DNA of 43,776 nucleotides from Paracoccaceae bacterium (GTDB lineage Bacteria > Pseudomonadota > Alphaproteobacteria > Rhodobacterales > Rhodobacteraceae). The translations under genes and the position numbers were made by a program. The DNA is taken from NCBI GenBank assembly GCA_009773375.1, contig WRPH01000009.1, positions 1 to 43,776 on the forward strand. Reading direction: 5' to 3'. The notes under the pieces were generated by a model. That model made no database searches. It was not told the origin of the DNA and saw only the letters and a program-made list of their open reading frames with translations. How positions within the stretch are numbered: the stretch's first letter is position 1; each line of letters opens with the position of its first letter. Positions 40,498 through 43,776 of this stretch are shown in pieces.

Positions 40498-41223
40498 TCA
40501 GACCACGAATTGACCGCCGTTGGCCGAGATCGTCGAGCCGGTGATGAAGCCCGCATCATCGGCAGCAAGGAACACCACGCAACGGGCGATTTCTTCCGGC
40601 TCACCCAGACGGCCCACCGGGATCAGCGGGATGATGCGTTCGTTCAGCACTTTTTCATCTATCGCGCGCACCATGTCGGTGCCGATATAACCGGGGCAGA
40701 TCGCGTTGACGGTGATGCCTGCGCGCGCGCCTTCGGCGGCAAGCGCTTTGGTAAAGCCCAGATCGCCCGACTTGGCGGCAGAATAGTTCACCTGGCCCGC
40801 CTGGCCTTTCTGGCCATTGATCGACGAGATGTTGATCACCCGGCCAAACTTGCGGTCGCGCATGCCCGACCACAGCGGATGGGTCATGTTAAAGAGACCG
40901 GTCAGGTTGGTGTCGATGACTTCCTTCCACTGGCCGGGGGTCATCTTGTGGAACATCGCATCACGGGTGATGCCCGCGTTGTTGACCAGCACCGAAACCG
41001 GACCCAGATCCGCCTCCACCGATGCGATGCCCGCAACGCAAGCGTCATAATCGGCAACCGACCATTTGTAGGTGGGAATTCCGGTTTCCTTGGTGAAGGC
41101 GGCAGCCGCCTCGTCATTGCCGGCGTAGTTCGCCGCAACCGAATAGCCTGCGGCCTTCAGGGCCACCGAAATCGCAGCGCCAATGCCGCGTGAGCCGCCC
41201 GTAACCAGTGCAACCTTTGCCAT
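40498..41223 (-). CDS. phaB: Acetoacetyl-CoA reductase
   Basis: The 241-residue SDR reduces acetoacetyl-CoA to (R)-3-hydroxybutyryl-CoA with NADPH for polyhydroxybutyrate synthesis. It shows TGGSRGIG (residues 8-15), NNAGITRD, S134, Y147-x3-K151 and the PhaB-typical blocks FHKMTPGQWKEVIDTNL and SSINGQKGQAGQVNY. ATG 41223 follows GGAGGA; the ORF's extra five N-terminal residues come from an unlikely earlier start. It lies downstream of phaA, separated by a hairpin. The PHB synthase gene is not adjacent. Confidence 0.93.
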   Translation of the reverse strand: MAKVALVTGGSRGIGAAISVALKAAGYSVAANYAGNDEAAAAFTKETGIPTYKWSVADYDACVAGIASVEADLGPVSVLVNNAGITRDAMFHKMTPGQWKEVIDTNLTGLFNMTHPLWSGMRDRKFGRVINISSINGQKGQAGQVNYSAAKSGDLGFTKALAAEGARAGITVNAICPGYIGTDMVRAIDEKVLNERIIPLIPVGRLGEPEEIARCVVFLAADDAGFITGSTISANGGQFVV

Positions 41224-41273
41224 GTTTTCCTCCTCCAAGGCTATGTCTTTGAAATGGTGTTACCTAAACGTCA

Positions 41274-41302
41274 AAACGGGCGCAATAAAATTGCGCCCGT
41301 TT
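41274..41302 (-). terminator. Hairpin between phaA and phaB
   Basis: AAACGGGCGCAAT (41274-41286) and ATTGCGCCCGTTT (41290-41302) form perfect 13-bp arms with a 3-nt loop. Read leftward it ends in TTTTGA. It may partly stop transcription after phaA or stabilise its message, leaving phaB with its own control. Confidence 0.65.
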
Positions 41303-41333
41303 CTGTAGATTTGTAGCAAAGTGTCGCCAAGGC

Positions 41334-42509
41334 TCAGGCGCGCTCAAGGCACATGGCAACGCCCATGCCGCCGCCGATGCACAAAGTCGCAAGGCCCTTC
41401 TTGGCACCGGAACGACCCATTTCGTGCACAAGCGTGTTCAGAATCCGCGCGCCCGAAGCGCCGATCGGGTGGCCGATGGCAATCGCGCCGCCGTTGACGT
41501 TCACAATCGCCGGATCCCAGCCCATGTCTTTGTTGACAGCACAGGCCTGCGCGGCAAAAGCCTCGTTCGCCTCAACCAGGTTCAGATCGCTGACCTTCCA
41601 GCCTGCCTTGTCCAGCGCCTTGCGGCTGGCATGGATCGGGCCGACACCCATGATCGACGGATCAAGCCCGGCGGTGGCGTAAGAGGCGATGCGGGCCAGC
41701 GGCGTCAGCCCGCGCCGCACGGCCTCGGCTTCGGTCATCAGCAAGACGCCCGCCGCACCATCGTTCAGCCCCGAAGCGTTGCCCGCCGTAACAGAACCCT
41801 CTTTGGTGAAGGCCGGGCGCAGTTTCTGCATGCTTTCCAGTGTGGCACCGTGGCGGATGTATTCGTCCTGATCCACCACCACATCGCCCTTGCGGGTCTT
41901 GATGATGAAGGGGATGATTTCATCCTTGAACTTGCCCGCCTTCTGCGCAGCCTCGGCCTTGTTCTGGCTGGCCAGCGCGAACTGGTCCTGCGCCTCACGC
42001 GAAATCTGCCACTGGTTGGCGACGTTTTCGGCAGTGATGCCCATGTGATAACCGTTGAAGGCATCCCACAGACCATCCCGGATCATGCTGTCGATGAAGT
42101 TCAGATCGCCCATCTTCTGCCCGGCGCGCAGGTGCGCGACGTGGGGCGACAGCGACATGTTTTCCTGACCGCCCGCCACGACGATATTGGCATCGCCCAG
42201 TTGCACATGCATCGCCCCCAGCGCCACGGCGCGCAGGCCCGAGCCGCAAACCTGATTCAGCGACCAGGCCGAGGCTTCTTTCGCCAGACCGGCGCGGATA
42301 TGCGCCTGACGCGCCGGGTTCTGGCCTTGGCCAGCGGTCAGCACCTGACCCAGAATGGTTTCAGCCACTTCGGCCTTGTCGATGCCAGCGCGGGCCACGA
42401 CAGCCTCGATCATCGCGGCGCCCAGCTCATGCGCCGGAGTGGCCGCGAAGGCCCCATTGAAGCTGCCAACTGCGGTCCGCGCCGCCGAAACGATTACAAC
42501 ATTGGTCAT
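41334..42509 (-). CDS. phaA: Acetyl-CoA C-acetyltransferase (beta-ketothiolase)
   Basis: The 391-residue thiolase condenses two acetyl-CoA to acetoacetyl-CoA. The nucleophile is C88 ([11 protein letters not shown]). The other active-site residues are H347 ([14 protein letters not shown]) and C377 (LCIGGGMG). ATG 42509 gives the usual N-terminus [14 protein letters not shown], and a purine-rich GGGAGAGGG lies upstream. With phaB it supplies the monomer for polyhydroxybutyrate. The thiolase can also work in the degradative direction. Confidence 0.95.
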   Translation of the reverse strand: MTNVVIVSAARTAVGSFNGAFAATPAHELGAAMIEAVVARAGIDKAEVAETILGQVLTAGQGQNPARQAHIRAGLAKEASAWSLNQVCGSGLRAVALGAMHVQLGDANIVVAGGQENMSLSPHVAHLRAGQKMGDLNFIDSMIRDGLWDAFNGYHMGITAENVANQWQISREAQDQFALASQNKAEAAQKAGKFKDEIIPFIIKTRKGDVVVDQDEYIRHGATLESMQKLRPAFTKEGSVTAGNASGLNDGAAGVLLMTEAEAVRRGLTPLARIASYATAGLDPSIMGVGPIHASRKALDKAGWKVSDLNLVEANEAFAAQACAVNKDMGWDPAIVNVNGGAIAIGHPIGASGARILNTLVHEMGRSGAKKGLATLCIGGGMGVAMCLERA

Positions 42510-42642
42510 GCCTGACGCCCTCTCCCTGGAAAAACCTGTGCGAAGCCCTGCTTCGCCGCCTTGCAGCATGGACTAGGCAAGCCGCCTCTGAAAAGCAAGT
42601 TTTCTGCATGGCTACATTGCCGCAGGGTCAATTTTCCGCCGC

Positions 42643-43482
42643 TCAGGCGCTTTTTCGCGACATCTCTGGCAGGAACGCCGGTTTCAGGGTGGCCGCGCCG
42701 AACAGAAAGCCTTGCAGGCAATCTACCCCCATGCTGCGCAACACCTCTGCCTCGGCTGCGGTTTCGACGGCTTCGGCGACGGTAAACATATGAAAATGCT
42801 TGCCTATTGACAGAAGTGCCGCCGTCAGCGCCTGATTATCAGCATCGGTCTGGATGTTGCGGATGAACTGGCCGTCAATTTTCAGGATGTCAAAAAAGAA
42901 ATCCTTGAAATAGCGGATCGCGGTATAGCCCGAGCCGAAATCATCCAGCGCAAAGGCAATGCCGTCACCTTTCAAGTCATCCATGAAGGCCACAACGATT
43001 TCTGGCACCAGCATGGCGGAGCTTTCGGTGATTTCGAGAATCAGCCGCTCGCCAATGGTGGGGGCAACCGACAGGCCGCGTCGCAGCACCCGCATCCAGC
43101 GCGGGTAGCCGATGGAGCGCGCCGACATGTTCACCGAAAGCCGCAAATCCGCGTGCCGCGCCAGCGCCGCCATGCCGATTTCAAGCGCGGCACAGTCGAT
43201 TTCACGACCGATTTCGTGGCTTTCGACCGCGTCCATGAAATCCTTGGCCGGAATCACCCGCCCGGCCGGGTCCAGCACACGGATCAAACCTTCGTAGAAC
43301 GCAATCCGGGCCGGATCGCGCGCCAGCACAACCGGCTGATAGGCAAGGCGCAAGCGTTTGGTATCAATGGCTTGCCGCACCATCGCCAGCGTCGCGCGAT
43401 CGCCTTCCGAGATGGCCACACCCAGCGGGCTGGCCAGCCCGGCCCTGTCATCTATCCTTGGCTTGCTGCGTTCGATCATCAT
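42643..43482 (-). CDS. EAL-domain protein, likely cyclic-di-GMP phosphodiesterase
   Basis: The 279-residue protein is a stand-alone EAL domain after about 35 residues. The name motif reads EGL (E64), a tolerated variant. Other metal and catalytic residues are present: N118 (SVNMSA), E150 (ILEITES), D180-D181 (LDDFGSGY), K201 (ILKID), E237 (VAEAVET) and Q257 (CLQGFLFG). It should hydrolyse c-di-GMP to pGpG. There is no sensor, GGDEF or membrane segment, so control must be by expression or partners. ATG 43482 is used; ATG 43479 is equally possible. Confidence 0.85.
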   Translation of the reverse strand: MMIERSKPRIDDRAGLASPLGVAISEGDRATLAMVRQAIDTKRLRLAYQPVVLARDPARIAFYEGLIRVLDPAGRVIPAKDFMDAVESHEIGREIDCAALEIGMAALARHADLRLSVNMSARSIGYPRWMRVLRRGLSVAPTIGERLILEITESSAMLVPEIVVAFMDDLKGDGIAFALDDFGSGYTAIRYFKDFFFDILKIDGQFIRNIQTDADNQALTAALLSIGKHFHMFTVAEAVETAAEAEVLRSMGVDCLQGFLFGAATLKPAFLPEMSRKSA

Positions 43483-43559
43483 TGCGCCGTCCCCTTGTCC
43501 GCTGATCGGACCTGTGTTGCCTCAGCGATGGACAGAATGTCGCCACAACGGTAAAAGCG

Positions 43560-43584
43560 GGCTTAAACTTCGGGCTTTTAAGCC
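43560..43584. other. Inverted repeat upstream of tag
   Basis: GGCTTAAA (43560-43567) and TTTAAGCC (43577-43584) form perfect 8-bp arms in the 125-bp divergent gap between the EAL gene and tag. It could be an operator or leader hairpin. Confidence 0.35.
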
Positions 43585-43607
43585 AATTGTAACGATTTGG
43601 AGCCAGC

Positions 43608-43776
43608 ATGACCGCCTTGACCCGCTGCGGATGGTGCGGCACAGATCCGCTTTATGTTGCCTATCATGACGAAGAATGGGGCCGCCCGGAACGCGATTCG
43701 CGCGCGCTGTTTGAATGTCTGATGCTGGAGGGCTTTCAGGCCGGGCTGAGTTGGATCACCATTCTGAAGCGGCGGG
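43608..43776 (+). CDS. tag: DNA-3-methyladenine glycosylase I (partial, cut by the window end)
   Basis: The first 56 residues are visible: the zinc ligands C7 and H20 (RCGWCGTDPLYVAYHDEEWG) and the conserved active-site block LEGFQAGLSW with E41. These match the Tag family, which removes 3-methyladenine from alkylated DNA. The remaining two-thirds lie beyond the right edge. ATG 43608 follows TTTGGAG. Confidence 0.9.
   Translation, partial: MTALTRCGWCGTDPLYVAYHDEEWGRPERDSRALFECLMLEGFQAGLSWITILKRR

Noticed and set aside
1..43776. Prophage, integrative element or insertion sequence
   Set aside because: No transposase, integrase, phage structural or plasmid genes were found on either strand.

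Overview
The window comes from a GC-rich alphaproteobacterium, most likely of the family Rhodobacteraceae (Rhodobacter/Gemmobacter/Tabrizicola-like). This rests on protein flavour (phaA-phaB, BetI-like TetR, AcoR-like regulators, purine genes with a PuuE-UraD fusion) and on short intergenic repeats of the type common in that family (core ATCTTGGCANAAATACTCC). It reads as ordinary chromosome. There is no phage, plasmid, CRISPR array or intact insertion sequence. It holds about 39 protein genes and one tRNA-Met. It is densely packed, with many ATGA or TGATG start/stop overlaps.

Layout. (1) 1-4000: end of an unknown gene, a TerC-family membrane protein, a small exported protein, a D-2-hydroxyacid dehydrogenase, an SH3-domain exported protein and a cation diffusion facilitator. 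(2) 4160-10479: a TetR regulator translationally coupled to an AruH-like arginine:pyruvate transaminase and an AruI-like 2-ketoarginine decarboxylase, then a class-III aminotransferase and a PuuA-like gamma-glutamyl ligase. This looks like an arginine/polyamine-type amine catabolic module. (3) 10605-15274: a CbiX-like protein, an enolase-superfamily enzyme, a hydroxylysine-kinase-like kinase overlapping a class-III PLP enzyme (kinase plus phospho-lyase pair), and tRNA-Met. (4) 15820-17184: an ABM-family monooxygenase divergent from an SDR dehydrogenase.

(5) 17243-30807 is the most interesting part. Two AcoR-like regulators flank a catabolic set: two flavin reductases, a luciferase-like flavin monooxygenase, RibB (FMN precursor supply), a butanediol-dehydrogenase-like enzyme lacking the structural-zinc cysteines, and a four-gene sugar-type ABC importer. 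A 16-bp palindromic motif, TGTCTC-N6-GACA, occurs in front of each of the four transcription units, and two of the copies are identical. The two regulators share an identical 18-residue stretch in their C-terminal helix-turn-helix. I infer one regulon that imports and oxidises an unidentified small molecule.

(6) 30867-34016: a MacA/MacB-type efflux system with ATPase and permease as separate genes. (7) 34433-38468: an unknown protein, then purine (ureide) catabolism: uraH, a puuE-uraD fusion, allE and allA. Urate oxidation and allantoate hydrolysis are not encoded here. (8) 38540-43776: a 17-bp tandem repeat, a GNAT acetyltransferase, a small unknown protein coupled to an endonuclease/exonuclease/phosphatase protein, phaB and phaA (acetoacetyl-CoA reductase and thiolase), an EAL-domain protein and the start of tag (3-methyladenine DNA glycosylase I), cut by the window end.
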